Shown one piece after another: positions 1-7,912 of a stretch of 64,000 nucleotides of DNA. The DNA comes from Acinetobacter sp. MB5 (GTDB lineage: Bacteria; Pseudomonadota; Gammaproteobacteria; Pseudomonadales; Moraxellaceae): NCBI RefSeq assembly GCF_003261585.1, contig NZ_POVU01000002.1:186001-250000 (forward strand), written 5' to 3'. The translations under genes were made by a program, and so were the position numbers. Each line of letters begins with the position of its first letter. Within the stretch, counting starts at the first letter, position 1. The notes under the pieces are model-generated. The model saw only the letters and a list, made by a program, of their open reading frames with translations, did not search any database and was not told the DNA's origin.

Positions 1-131
1 CGGAAATGTTTTTGTGTTCTTGTTTATACAGGACATAGATAATGTCTATCAGTGACATCGAATTAATTGGTTTCAATTCTGCTTATATCTGAATATAAAA
101 ATTGAAATCCATTGAAAGTACAGTAATAACG

Positions 132-1043
132 CTATGCAGCTTGGCGACATTCTTTTGGAGAAATTCCATAAGTTTTTTTGAAAATTTTAGAGAAATGCGC
201 ACTGTCTCCAAATCCCCACTTCAGCGCCAGTTCTGTAATCGAAGTCTGTCTAAAACATGCATCGAGTAAGTCTATCTTGACGCGCTCTAAGCGTTTTTGT
301 TGGATATATTTATTCAGTGAAAGCTGCTCTTCATTAAATAAGCGATATAAATGTCGTAATGAAATTCCTAAAGCATCCGCAATTTTTCTGGGGCTCAATT
401 CAGGCTTTGCTAAATGTTCAATAATGTACCGCTCAGCCTGATCTTTCAGATTTTCCTGAGCAAAATAATTGTTTTTATAGTGGATCGTTGGTTTTAATAA
501 GGCAATCAAAGCATCCTCAAAGGCATTTCCATCTTCTTCAGCATACCATAACTGAATATTCTCAATAGAAAGGTTCTGCACGATATTCTTGAGTAGAAAT
601 CCACTCATATTTTTAGTGATCAGCTTCCCAAAATACGCTTCATGGATTTTTTCTTGTGCCAGTTTGTCCCGAGATAGATGCACTGAGATATGAGAGAACA
701 GACCTTGCGGATACATTTCAATATTTTCACTTGGGTCAAGCAAAATCATGTCACCCTCATTGAGAATAATTCGACCTCCCTTATAGTTCATCTGCATTTT
801 TCCCGAATACTGCAACACCAAAAAACACAAGTTATTGGCGGCCCGATCAGGTGAATCAGCCGTACGCATGATGTAATCGGCATTACTTTTGATAAAGGCA
901 ATTTCAGTTTTCCCCAATTGATAAGCTTGGATTTCCCCAATAAACAGGCTTCTATGACTGGTAAAACTCGCATTAAAGTTGCCACATACTTCTTGGATAT
1001 GTGATGACCATTGAGTAATGTCATTATCTCGAAACTGAATCAT
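132..1043 (-). CDS. AraC-family transcriptional regulator
   Basis: 303-residue DNA-binding regulator. The C-terminal hundred residues carry two helix-turn-helix motifs of the AraC/XylS type, ending in the family signature (WGFGDSAHFSKIFKKTYG, then SPKECR). The N-terminal part resembles the AraC-binding-like (FeaR-type) sensor domain, with the run LNEGDMILLDPS around residues 95-105 typical of the cupin turn. The ATG at 1043 is preceded by GAGGTCAATC, a good ribosome binding site. No divergent partner gene is adjacent (the next gene is 660 bp away), so its target and inducer cannot be read from context. Family call is firm; regulon unknown. Confidence 0.9.
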   Translation of the reverse strand: MIQFRDNDITQWSSHIQEVCGNFNASFTSHRSLFIGEIQAYQLGKTEIAFIKSNADYIMRTADSPDRAANNLCFLVLQYSGKMQMNYKGGRIILNEGDMILLDPSENIEMYPQGLFSHISVHLSRDKLAQEKIHEAYFGKLITKNMSGFLLKNIVQNLSIENIQLWYAEEDGNAFEDALIALLKPTIHYKNNYFAQENLKDQAERYIIEHLAKPELSPRKIADALGISLRHLYRLFNEEQLSLNKYIQQKRLERVKIDLLDACFRQTSITELALKWGFGDSAHFSKIFKKTYGISPKECRQAA

Positions 1044-1706
1044 GATTGACCTCTATCACAGAGTAATTTCAATACTGAATTTACAAATTACGATAAATAA
1101 ATCCTGTTAGCCTATAAATCTGTAACTTTGGTGACCATAAATGCCTCTATGCAACATGCTAAATACACTTCAAATATCTATTGATTTAATTGAATTGTCA
1201 AAATGAATCCATGCACTAAAATTAAACAAAAGAACCTCCATGCAGCCTCTAAAACCATAAATACACTGTATTGGTGCATATCCTTTTATTCAATTGAATA
1301 CATTGGTAAGATGGCATGGTTTAGCTTCAATAATTGGTTGAAAGTTCAATTTTTCTAATCTTCTAGAAATAAGTTGTTTCAAACATTGACGTAATATTTT
1401 TAAAATGCACCAAAACATCCCTGAAATAAAATATGGCTGATTAATCAAAATCAAATAAGTGATTCAAGCCAAATATCCGTTTCAAAAAGTAAACCTCCTA
1501 TATAACCCGCTTGGCTCAAACAGTCTTTCATTTATGTGGCAGCAGCTCTTCGATATCTTTCATTTTATGTGCTGTCTATAGCTGTCTTAAAATCCATAAA
1601 TAGATGTCCACTTATTTGTTAGTGGACATTACATAGCGATTTAAATTATAGAAAATACACTGAATTAACAAGTACTTAAATTTAATCCAATTAAAAATCC
1701 ATACAA
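1044..1706. other. Long intergenic region, no gene seen
   Basis: 663 bp of AT-rich DNA between the AraC-type gene and the duplicated secreted-protein genes. I see no credible coding frame. It contains a perfect 9-bp inverted repeat at 1604-1629 (listed separately). At 1571-1600 a stretch weakly resembles DNA at 5679-5710 near the tRNA gene (shared GCTGTCTA and TCCATAAA blocks). Confidence 0.5.
1604..1629. repeat. Perfect inverted repeat, 9-bp arms
   Basis: ATGTCCACT (1604-1612) and AGTGGACAT (1621-1629) are exact reverse complements around an 8-base AT-rich loop. No T-run follows on either strand, so it is not an obvious terminator. It could be a protein-binding dyad or the scar of a mobile element. 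It lies 78 bp beyond the 3' end of the first duplicated gene. Confidence 0.55.
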
Positions 1707-2216
1707 CTAATCAATCATGATTTGAGTAACCTTTGGTTGCTCGCGATTTGGCTTTTCTAGTGTATTTATTTCAACATATGGTTTTATACCATGCTCTTTA
1801 AAGTCATAGTCCATGCCAAAACGATAGTAACTTCCTTGCCCAGCAACCGTGCCTAAAACACTGTGATTAATGAATGAATAACCAACACCATAATTACCAA
1901 CAAAGTCGCGCTTTCCATCGACATAGGCTAAACGAGTACTATCTAACATAAATCCATGATTATATTTTACACGAAGGTTGATATCTCCACCTTGTACTGA
2001 ATTATCAGATTCAACATGTAACGATCTGAATCCAACAACATAGTCTGGCATCAGTCCCTGTTTGCTTCCCCAGCTCCATACCAAGCCAGCATAGACACGG
2101 TTATCTGTGCGTGAACTATCACTATACGTAGTGGTAGGAGAGACCATTGCATAGCTACCTGCACTTACAACGCCTAAGCATCCCGCCAATAAAATACTTC
2201 TGATTTTTCCGTTCAT
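1707..2216 (-). CDS. Small secreted protein, tandem copy 1
   Basis: 169 residues with a signal peptide (MNGKIRSILLAGCLGVVSAG, then SYAM, likely cut after SYA). The mature part is rich in alternating polar and aromatic residues, with blocks such as VYAGLVWSWGSKQG and YYRFGMDYDF. This would suit a small outer-membrane or periplasmic beta-structure, but I do not recognise a named family. It is a near-identical paralogue of the gene at 2409-2915: over about 125 core residues only a couple of substitutions are seen (for example FINHS/FVNHS, HGI/HGL), while the signal peptides and the last ten or so residues differ. Both copies have the same promoter region. Function unknown; cell-envelope localisation is inferred. 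Confidence 0.75.
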   Translation of the reverse strand: MNGKIRSILLAGCLGVVSAGSYAMVSPTTTYSDSSRTDNRVYAGLVWSWGSKQGLMPDYVVGFRSLHVESDNSVQGGDINLRVKYNHGFMLDSTRLAYVDGKRDFVGNYGVGYSFINHSVLGTVAGQGSYYRFGMDYDFKEHGIKPYVEINTLEKPNREQPKVTQIMID

Positions 2217-2260
2217 AACAACTCTTGTAAAGTGAAATCGTAATTATTCTTTTGGATCAA

Positions 2261-2288
2261 ATTAGACACAAAAGTATTAATACATCAA
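2261..2288 (-). promoter_or_regulatory. Probable sigma-70 promoter of copy 1
   Basis: Read on the minus strand, TTGATG and TCTAAT are separated by 16 bp, 45 bp upstream of the start codon. The same elements sit at the same place before the second copy, inside a 56-bp identical block (2241-2296 and 2944-2999). Conservation between copies supports function. Confidence 0.5.
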
Positions 2289-2408
2289 TTATTTATAATT
2301 TGATGTGACTTAATGAGCATAGTTAAAATGTGATTCGAGCTCAACAGAACTAAAAGAAGACCTCGCTAACATGAGATTTTCTTTTAGTTAGCAGAACTCA
2401 TATACAAA

Positions 2409-2915
2409 TTAAGTGTAGTTATATGGAATGAGCTTAGGTGCTTCACGATTTGGCTTTTCAAGCGTATTAATTTCAACATATGGTTTTAAACCATGCTCTT
2501 TAAAGTCATAGTCCATGCCAAAACGATAATAACTTCCTTGCCCGGCAACCGTACCTAAAACACTGTGATTAACGAATGAATAACCAACACCATAATTACC
2601 AACAAAGTCGCGCTTTCCATCGACATAAGCTAAACGAGTACTATCTAACATAAATCCATGATTATATTTTACACGAAGGTTGATATCTCCACCTTGTACT
2701 GAATTATCAGATTCAACATGTAACGATCTGAACCCAACAACATAGTCTGGCATTAGTCCCTGTTTGCTTCCCCAGCTCCATACCAAGCCAGCATAGACAC
2801 GGTTATCTGTACGTGAACTATCACTCGTTTGGTATAGTGCTGGCACTGCATAACTGTTAGCACTTAAAATTCCCAAACACCCTGCTAATAAAACACCGCT
2901 AATTTTTCTCTTCAT
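2409..2915 (-). CDS. Small secreted protein, tandem copy 2
   Basis: Paralogue of the gene at 1707-2216, transcribed in the same direction and upstream of it. I chose the ATG at 2915 (MKRKISGVLLAGCLGILSA) over an in-frame GTG nine bases earlier because TTAGAG lies eight bases before it; this gives 168 residues. It has a signal peptide ending near SYA, then the same tryptophan- and glycine-rich core as copy 1, with a different C-terminal tail (REAPKLIPYNYT). The conserved core at DNA level indicates a recent duplication or ongoing gene conversion, while the ends have diverged. Family not recognised. Confidence 0.75.
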   Translation of the reverse strand: MKRKISGVLLAGCLGILSANSYAVPALYQTSDSSRTDNRVYAGLVWSWGSKQGLMPDYVVGFRSLHVESDNSVQGGDINLRVKYNHGFMLDSTRLAYVDGKRDFVGNYGVGYSFVNHSVLGTVAGQGSYYRFGMDYDFKEHGLKPYVEINTLEKPNREAPKLIPYNYT

Positions 2916-2963
2916 AAAAACCACTCTAAATTAAGTGAAATCTTAATTATTCTTTTGGATCAA

Positions 2964-2991
2964 ATTAGACACAAAAGTATTAATACATCAA
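2964..2991 (-). promoter_or_regulatory. Probable sigma-70 promoter of copy 2
   Basis: Minus-strand TTGATG and TCTAAT with a 16-bp spacer, the same as before copy 1 and within the 56-bp identical upstream block at 2944-2999. Confidence 0.5.
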
Positions 2992-3312
2992 TTATTTATG
3001 ATCTGATGTAATAAAGATAAGAGTAGTTAAAATGCGTTAAAAATACAATGGGATAAAAATAGATCAAATTACATAAGCGATTATTAAATTTTTATATAAA
3101 ATCAATACCTTATTTATCTAAAAATAAATTAAAACATCCTACCAATAAAACATATTGAGTAAGATGTAGATTTCCACATACGATTACTCAAGATTAACTT
3201 AACCATTGATTTATAAATAAAAATTACAAGATTTCAACTCATAGCCTAGTAGATAAACATCAATCCCAAATAATCACTTCAAAAATCAAAGAGTTTTCTA
3301 TTCACTTCAACT

Positions 3313-3342
3313 GAAAAATCCCACTTTTTCGTGAGATTTTTC
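3313..3342 (-). terminator. Hairpin after the 3363-3575 gene
   Basis: GAAAAATCCCAC and GTGAGATTTTTC form a stem with one mismatch around a short loop, 20 bp beyond the stop codon of the minus-strand gene. The T-rich part is in the stem itself, with no long T-run after it, so termination is plausible but not certain. The rest of 2925-3362 shows only AT-rich DNA and the duplicated promoter. Confidence 0.45.
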
Positions 3343-3362
3343 ATAAAATTTGAGAGTGAATA

Positions 3363-3575
3363 TTATTTACTTAGAATCTCATTTATCCAGCTAAGTACCT
3401 CTTCTGCTTCTTCAAAGTCTGATGAACTCTCCCTGAACGTATACTGGTGACTTTCTATTTCCTGTAAGAAGTCCACTTTAAATCCAGGATGATGTTTATC
3501 AAAAGCTTTAGCAAAACTAGCAGACACCGCTGCGATAATGAGATGTGTTTGATTGATTTTGTTTTTATCTGTCAT
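3363..3575 (-). CDS. Small hypothetical protein, 70 aa
   Basis: A 70-residue acidic protein with no signal peptide or membrane segment; the second half is rich in Glu and Ser (ESSSDFEEAEEVLSWINEIL) and looks helical. The ATG at 3575 follows AGGA at nine bases. A hairpin lies just after the stop. I do not recognise a family. It sits in the AT-rich accessory stretch with other orphan genes. Confidence 0.5.
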   Translation of the reverse strand: MTDKNKINQTHLIIAAVSASFAKAFDKHHPGFKVDFLQEIESHQYTFRESSSDFEEAEEVLSWINEILSK

Positions 3576-3870
3576 GACATTTCGTCCTAATTACAGACAT
3601 CGTATATATATTTATATCCCTACTCTTAAAGCACCACAATAAGCAATAAAAAAAACCAACAAAAAACATGTCAGGCTTAAAATCTAACCCTCTTAGAACC
3701 ACCTAATCATATATTTTCACTATATAAACAATAAGATAATCATTAAATATAAAATCTATGCACTTAGCTGCATTCAGTAATCCAAATATTCTTGTGAATA
3801 AGTTGTATTAGCCCCGAATTAAAACAGACACGTCAAAATTAAGACCGAGTCATAGCACTAAGGGTAAGGA
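3576..3870. other. Intergenic, possible IS66-type left-end remnant
   Basis: No gene in this stretch. From about 3800 (GTATTAGCCCCGAATTAAAA onward) the sequence has the look of the leader of an IS66-family element, because it runs directly into a truncated reading frame resembling the first protein of such elements (3871-3966). A terminal inverted repeat could not be paired within the window. Confidence 0.35.
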
Positions 3871-3966
3871 GTGTCTTCTGGAACGCATCAACGTTATTCA
3901 GGTCAACAAAAAGCCCAACTCTTTACTGAAAATCCTTATAGCGTTATAAAAAGAGAGGCAACATAA
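3871..3966 (+). pseudogene. Truncated IS66-type accessory transposase (TnpA-like) remnant
   Basis: A 31-codon frame starting GTG reads VSSGTHQRYSGQQKAQLF and stops at 3964-3966. The HQRYS..QKAQL pattern resembles the N-terminus of the IS66-family TnpA (OrfA) DNA-binding protein, normally about 100 residues or more, so only the first quarter is left. AAGGAG overlaps the GTG, suggesting the original start context has decayed. No tnpB or tnpC follows. The call rests on a short motif and should be treated as probable. Confidence 0.45.
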
Positions 3967-4026
3967 CCATTTAAAATTAAAAAATGCGTGAGTATTTCAA
4001 GAGAAATAAAGTATAAGGAGCAGGTC

Positions 4027-4410
4027 TTGAGTGCAAGTAAGTTTGTGAAGAAATTTGGTTGGGATGAAGCGAAATATATTGTCGTTCATGACCGTGTCGA
4101 AAGTACTGTAAACCTTGATGATCTAAAACGATTAGTCGAGTCTCACGAATTAATTGAACACTATGAAGGTTTAGAGGCTTGCAAAGATATGATCTTATCT
4201 GTGTACAGCGACCAGTCTGAATATGGAAACCAACTCGGGGTTGAGTACAAAAAATCCTCTGAAAATCCTAAAGATAAGTCTTTAATGCTTTGTGATGATG
4301 GGGCGTGGATTGGTAGCGCTTATTTAAATCATGAACTAGATAACCCTGAGAGTTTTATCAACCTTAAACGACTAAAACAAGCAATTGAAGATGAGGAATC
4401 TTGTCAATGA
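4027..4410 (+). CDS. Probable prophage-derived hypothetical protein
   Basis: Soluble acidic protein of 127 residues from a TTG start at 4027. I prefer this start because AAGGAG lies six bases before it and the product then begins MSASKFVKKFGWDEAKYIV, a start style I associate with small proteins of Acinetobacter prophages. A GTG at 3988 would add 13 residues but has no ribosome binding site. The segment DLKRLVESHELIEHY and the ending LKQAIEDEESCQ fit the same phage-type family. It lies 60 bp after the IS66-type remnant. Function unknown; phage origin is an inference from resemblance. Confidence 0.55.
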   Translation: MSASKFVKKFGWDEAKYIVVHDRVESTVNLDDLKRLVESHELIEHYEGLEACKDMILSVYSDQSEYGNQLGVEYKKSSENPKDKSLMLCDDGAWIGSAYLNHELDNPESFINLKRLKQAIEDEESCQ

Positions 4411-4591
4411 TTGATAAAGAACAATTCAAACTAGAAATATTCCAAATGACCTACTTCTTCAAACTACAATTACATAATATTTACAACAATAGCCCAAAAA
4501 TTTAAAACATACACCCAGTAAAAAAATTTGGAAAATTCTTAAAAATCTTTTACCGTAGAGTTAGAACAAAATAAAAACGAATGGTGGTCAT

Positions 4592-4795
4592 ATGATTACA
4601 CAATACAAATGCCTCAAAGAATGCTTCATATTTAACTCAGCAAATGAAGACCTAAACATGATGCTCATCAAAGGTGCAATTTATGATCTTCATCGTGTTG
4701 ATGATGGCTATACCATCTCACATCTTGGTGGTTCTCAAATATGGATCAGCACTTCAAACTTTGATCTTTTACTGAAACATCAAATCTTCGCTTAA
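4592..4795 (+). CDS. Small hypothetical protein, 67 aa
   Basis: A 67-residue protein starting at an ATG with GGTGG six bases upstream. No signal peptide or membrane segment is visible. The composition is ordinary for a folded small beta protein (ISHLGGSQIWISTSNFDLLL). Family not recognised. It is followed after 72 bp by another small gene in the same direction, so the two may be co-transcribed. Both belong to the orphan-gene stretch next to tRNA-Val. Confidence 0.45.
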   Translation: MITQYKCLKECFIFNSANEDLNMMLIKGAIYDLHRVDDGYTISHLGGSQIWISTSNFDLLLKHQIFA

Positions 4796-4867
4796 TCATT
4801 CATGTCTGCAAATTAACTTGGCCGAAGAACTTCGACTTAACAATAATAAAATCAGGAGTAAAGAGAT

Positions 4868-5116
4868 ATGGATATAGATTTACACCTATCTCTGAAAGCA
4901 GAAGTATATAAAAGAATTTCTCCATTCATCGAAGATGGCTATTCTTTAATTGGGGATGTCTTCATAACAATCAATGAAGATACTGGCATTGCCACTGTTG
5001 ATCTATTTCTTAAAAATAAAAAACCATCAAAATCTCCTTTAGAAAAGTATTACCGCTATCAATTAATCATTAATGAAATGCAGTACTTTTGGGTCTACCT
5101 AGATGGTTATGGTTGA
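4868..5116 (+). CDS. Small hypothetical protein, 82 aa
   Basis: An 82-residue soluble protein with a clear ribosome binding site (AGGAG, nine bases before the ATG). The sequence alternates short helices and strands (GDVFITINEDTGIATVDLFL) and ends FWVYLDGYG. I do not recognise the family; its size, AT-rich codon use and setting among orphan genes would suit an immunity-type or phage accessory protein, but nothing proves this. Confidence 0.5.
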   Translation: MDIDLHLSLKAEVYKRISPFIEDGYSLIGDVFITINEDTGIATVDLFLKNKKPSKSPLEKYYRYQLIINEMQYFWVYLDGYG

Positions 5117-5179
5117 TATATTATTGCTATTTATATTCAACTTTATAATTTTAAAATACTTTTTATTGGATTTTTTAAG

Positions 5180-5503
5180 TTAGTATTCTAAATTTACAAT
5201 AAACCATTCAAGAAAGGACTGCTTGTTTCTGTAGTCACATGGCCAATATCTTACTTCTTTATAAACATAACCATCTGACAAAATGATCAATGGATCATCA
5301 AGTTCCACACGTGGTACCAAATATAATATTCGATTATGACTCGTCGTGAGCAAATTAAAATTCATTATAAAAGTTTCCAGATCTCTCAATATATGATCTG
5401 AAAACATATTCCGTTCTAATGTAAAATCATAGATAAGACCCAAGTCTCTTTTAAAGTTTTTGAAACCCATATTTATCTTTGAGAACTCATGGAGACTTCT
5501 CAT
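5180..5503 (-). CDS. Hypothetical protein, 107 aa
   Basis: A 107-residue soluble protein on the minus strand, convergent with the preceding small gene. No signal peptide or membrane segment. The first ATG has no evident ribosome binding site; Met12 is an alternative start. Aromatic-rich C-terminus (VRYWPCDYRN, FLEWFIVNLEY). Family not recognised. AT-rich like its neighbours, consistent with acquired DNA. Confidence 0.45.
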   Translation of the reverse strand: MRSLHEFSKINMGFKNFKRDLGLIYDFTLERNMFSDHILRDLETFIMNFNLLTTSHNRILYLVPRVELDDPLIILSDGYVYKEVRYWPCDYRNKQSFLEWFIVNLEY

Positions 5504-5740
5504 TAAATTAATATTTTTTATAATTTAAGATCAAGAAAAATTAAATATATATCTCAAAAAATCAAAAAAACCATGTTAAGACTCCCTACATCTGAATCAA
5601 TCGCTGCACCTCAATCACATACTAGGTACAACATACAATCTTATCAATAACTCATTTTATTGAATTGGGTAGATATATGCTGTCTACAGTGGTAGTCGAA
5701 TTTCCATAAAAGTTTTGGAAGCATGTTATGTTTAAGCAAT
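5504..5740. other. AT-rich spacer before the tRNA gene
   Basis: No gene visible. Contains the segment 5679-5710 that weakly resembles 1571-1600 (shared GCTGTCTA and TCCATAAA blocks about 15-20 bases apart), which might mark the borders of an inserted segment. The match is too imperfect to call an attachment site. Confidence 0.35.
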
Positions 5741-5772
5741 AAAAAAGCCCACTGTTTAAAGTGGGCTTTTTT
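5741..5772 (-). terminator. Rho-independent terminator of tRNA-Val
   Basis: GCCCAC and GTGGGC stem extended by flanking A- and T-runs (AAAAAAGCCCAC, then GTGGGCTTTTTT). It lies 23 bp beyond the 3' end of the tRNA on the minus strand. The symmetric A/T tracts allow termination in both directions. Confidence 0.8.
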
Positions 5773-5794
5773 ATGTTGATTTCTCAACTAATTT

Positions 5795-5871
5795 TGGTAG
5801 GCATATCCAGACTCGAACTGGAGACCTCTACGATGTCAACGTAGCGCTCTAACCAACTGAGCTATACGCCT
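5795..5871 (-). tRNA. tRNA-Val(GAC)
   Basis: A 77-nt cloverleaf on the minus strand with encoded CCA. The acceptor arms AGGCGTA and TATGCCT pair with one G-T. The D-loop AGTTGGTTA, anticodon stem CTACG/CGTAG with loop TTGACAT (anticodon GAC, valine), and T-arm TCCAG-TTCGAGT-CTGGA are all intact. The accessory stretch lies on the 3' side of this tRNA, the usual side for integrase-mediated insertion, although no integrase gene or clear repeat of the tRNA end is seen. Confidence 0.95.
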
Positions 5872-5896
5872 AAAGTGCTTGTATCATATTCAGATT

Positions 5897-7909
5897 TCAT
5901 TTGCTTGACAAGATTTTTCTCTGATTTTTCAACACAATCGCACACTCTTTAAGCAACGCAGAAAATTTCAACCATATTTCAGACTTATGCTGCTGTTTTT
6001 TCTGAAAAATTAACTGTTGCTGGATCAAAATCAATTGATGAAATACGATCTGCTGCTCAGGCTGTACTTTTAGACTTAAACGTAAAATCCACTTTTGAAA
6101 AGTCTCGTCAGGTAATTTTTTCAACGGCTCATCAAGCTGTGAGTTAAACTGATAAATCATTTTCTCATACGGTGTTTGTTTTAATCGATTTCGCCATACA
6201 ATCACACCAACATATAGCAGCAACATTCCTAAAATAGTGGCCATCAATACCCATAACAACTTGGCTTGTGAGTTGATGCCCCACTGTTTTAGCCAACTAC
6301 GTTGTTGTTCTACATCATAGCCAACCACTTTGCTTTGCCACTGATAACTCGCATAATCACTCCAAACCCGCAACTTATTCAACAAAGAAAAATGTGAGTT
6401 CCCCAAGAAAGTGGTATTAGTTTGCTGCTGACTTTCATTTAGAAAGTTCTGCATTCCATCATCAATACGCTGTGGTGCAACCAGTGCAGTTGGGTCTATA
6501 CGCTGCCAGTGATGATTAATCCAGACCTCTGCCCATGCATGTGCATCGAGTTGACGGACTTCCCAGCTCTGGTCATCTGGTGCTGGTTGACCTCCCTGAT
6601 AACCAACAACCACACGTGCAGGAATTCCAGCTGCACGCATCAATACTACAAAGCTTGAAGCAAAATGCTCACAAAATCCAACTCTCGTCTGAAACAAAAA
6701 CTGATCGACACGATTTCCTTCTAAAGTTCCAGGACTAAGGCTATAACGAAATTTATTCTGCCGATACCAGTTTAAAACGGTTTGAATATACCGTTCAGGC
6801 TGCTCACCACTCTCAGCATATAATTGTTCTGCAAGTGCTTTACTCCGAGGATCTGTCTCAGGTAATTGCAAATTAATCTGCCGAATATAATTTGGTAAAT
6901 CTGTTTCTGGCGAGGCAGATGAAATCCAGATTAAATGAATGGGCTGAGTTGCCTGAACTGGACGGCGAGATACAATACTGCCATCCTGCCGCAAAATATA
7001 ACGACCATTGGCAGGTATCGAATGCTCTAAACCCATCACCCAACGCTGCTCAGGATCAGCTTGTAAATAGGTATAATTCAGTTGCTTGGCATTTGGTGAA
7101 ACTCTAAGATCGTTTAACATCCATTGTTGATTGACCTCACTGCTTTGCCACGTTTTTCCATCAAAATGATCTAAGACCATCGCTCGCCAATACAACTCTG
7201 AACGTGGTGGCAGGCTTGCAACAGGTAACACAATCCGAAATGCCAGAGCATTTGACTGTGACAGCTCAGCAATATCGCCCAACGATAAGTGATCACTTAC
7301 CCCTGTCACGGCCTTATTCTGATCAGGTAGTGGAATATACCAAAGCGGTGGAAACCGCGGAAAAAATAAAAATAACGCAATAAAAAATGGAAGTGCGAAT
7401 AAAATCGCTTTAAAAATATGCAGTGTATCTATCCAAAGCTCTTTTTTATCGGGCAATGTCTGCTCACTAAAATCCGCTTTTTGTATGGCATATAATCCGA
7501 GTAATGAAATCACTACCCCAACAAATACCAAGCCCGCCATATAAAAGGCTTGGGTATACAGAAATAGACTGGCACACACAAAGAGTGCAAAGTTAAAACT
7601 GACCAACGCATCTCGTTTATCTTTACTTTCTAAAGCCTTGCCATATAAGCATAAGCTCAGAAAAGAAACACCCGCTTCAACACCCAGCAATGTCCGATAT
7701 TGCAAATAGATACATGCGATTCCCACAACAAAGAAAATGGCTCTCGCCATGACGGGCAAAACCAATGAACGCTTTTTTAAAAATGTCCGTAGTGCAACGA
7801 GCCAAATCACAGCAAATACAATTAGCAAACTGATTGGTGCAAAAGCAATTTGAGCCACCAAAACAACCAGTAGAATGCCCAAAACTAAAACCTGAATTTG
7901 TTTATTCAT
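5897..7909 (-). CDS. tgpA: TgpA-type membrane transglutaminase-like protein
   Basis: 670 residues: several N-terminal membrane segments (first 180 residues) and a DUF3488 region, then a transglutaminase-like core with the papain-type triad visible as Cys about 413 (RVGFCEHFASSF), His about 457 (DAHAWAEVW) and Asp about 472 (RIDPTAL). A further membrane segment at about 550-575 is followed by a DUF4129-type tail. The catalytic domain therefore sits in the periplasm. It is the last gene of a three-gene unit with DUF58 and MoxR proteins (4-bp gap to the DUF58 gene), the standard arrangement for this family. In Pseudomonas the orthologue is essential, but its substrate is not established. Confidence 0.9.
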   Translation of the reverse strand: MNKQIQVLVLGILLVVLVAQIAFAPISLLIVFAVIWLVALRTFLKKRSLVLPVMARAIFFVVGIACIYLQYRTLLGVEAGVSFLSLCLYGKALESKDKRDALVSFNFALFVCASLFLYTQAFYMAGLVFVGVVISLLGLYAIQKADFSEQTLPDKKELWIDTLHIFKAILFALPFFIALFLFFPRFPPLWYIPLPDQNKAVTGVSDHLSLGDIAELSQSNALAFRIVLPVASLPPRSELYWRAMVLDHFDGKTWQSSEVNQQWMLNDLRVSPNAKQLNYTYLQADPEQRWVMGLEHSIPANGRYILRQDGSIVSRRPVQATQPIHLIWISSASPETDLPNYIRQINLQLPETDPRSKALAEQLYAESGEQPERYIQTVLNWYRQNKFRYSLSPGTLEGNRVDQFLFQTRVGFCEHFASSFVVLMRAAGIPARVVVGYQGGQPAPDDQSWEVRQLDAHAWAEVWINHHWQRIDPTALVAPQRIDDGMQNFLNESQQQTNTTFLGNSHFSLLNKLRVWSDYASYQWQSKVVGYDVEQQRSWLKQWGINSQAKLLWVLMATILGMLLLYVGVIVWRNRLKQTPYEKMIYQFNSQLDEPLKKLPDETFQKWILRLSLKVQPEQQIVFHQLILIQQQLIFQKKQQHKSEIWLKFSALLKECAIVLKNQRKILSSK

Positions 7910-7912
7910 GAC

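Larger units (their letters stand above)
2241..2999. repeat. Tandem duplication unit including promoters
   Basis: The upstream block 2241-2296 is repeated at 2944-2999 and the coding cores that follow are nearly identical, so the whole promoter-plus-gene unit (about 700 bp) was duplicated head to tail. The DNA between the units (about 2300-2400) is not shared. Confidence 0.7.

Noticed and set aside
1571..5710. Paired attachment sites at 1571 and 5679
   Set aside because: Only two short blocks match with an unequal spacer; too weak to list as att sites.
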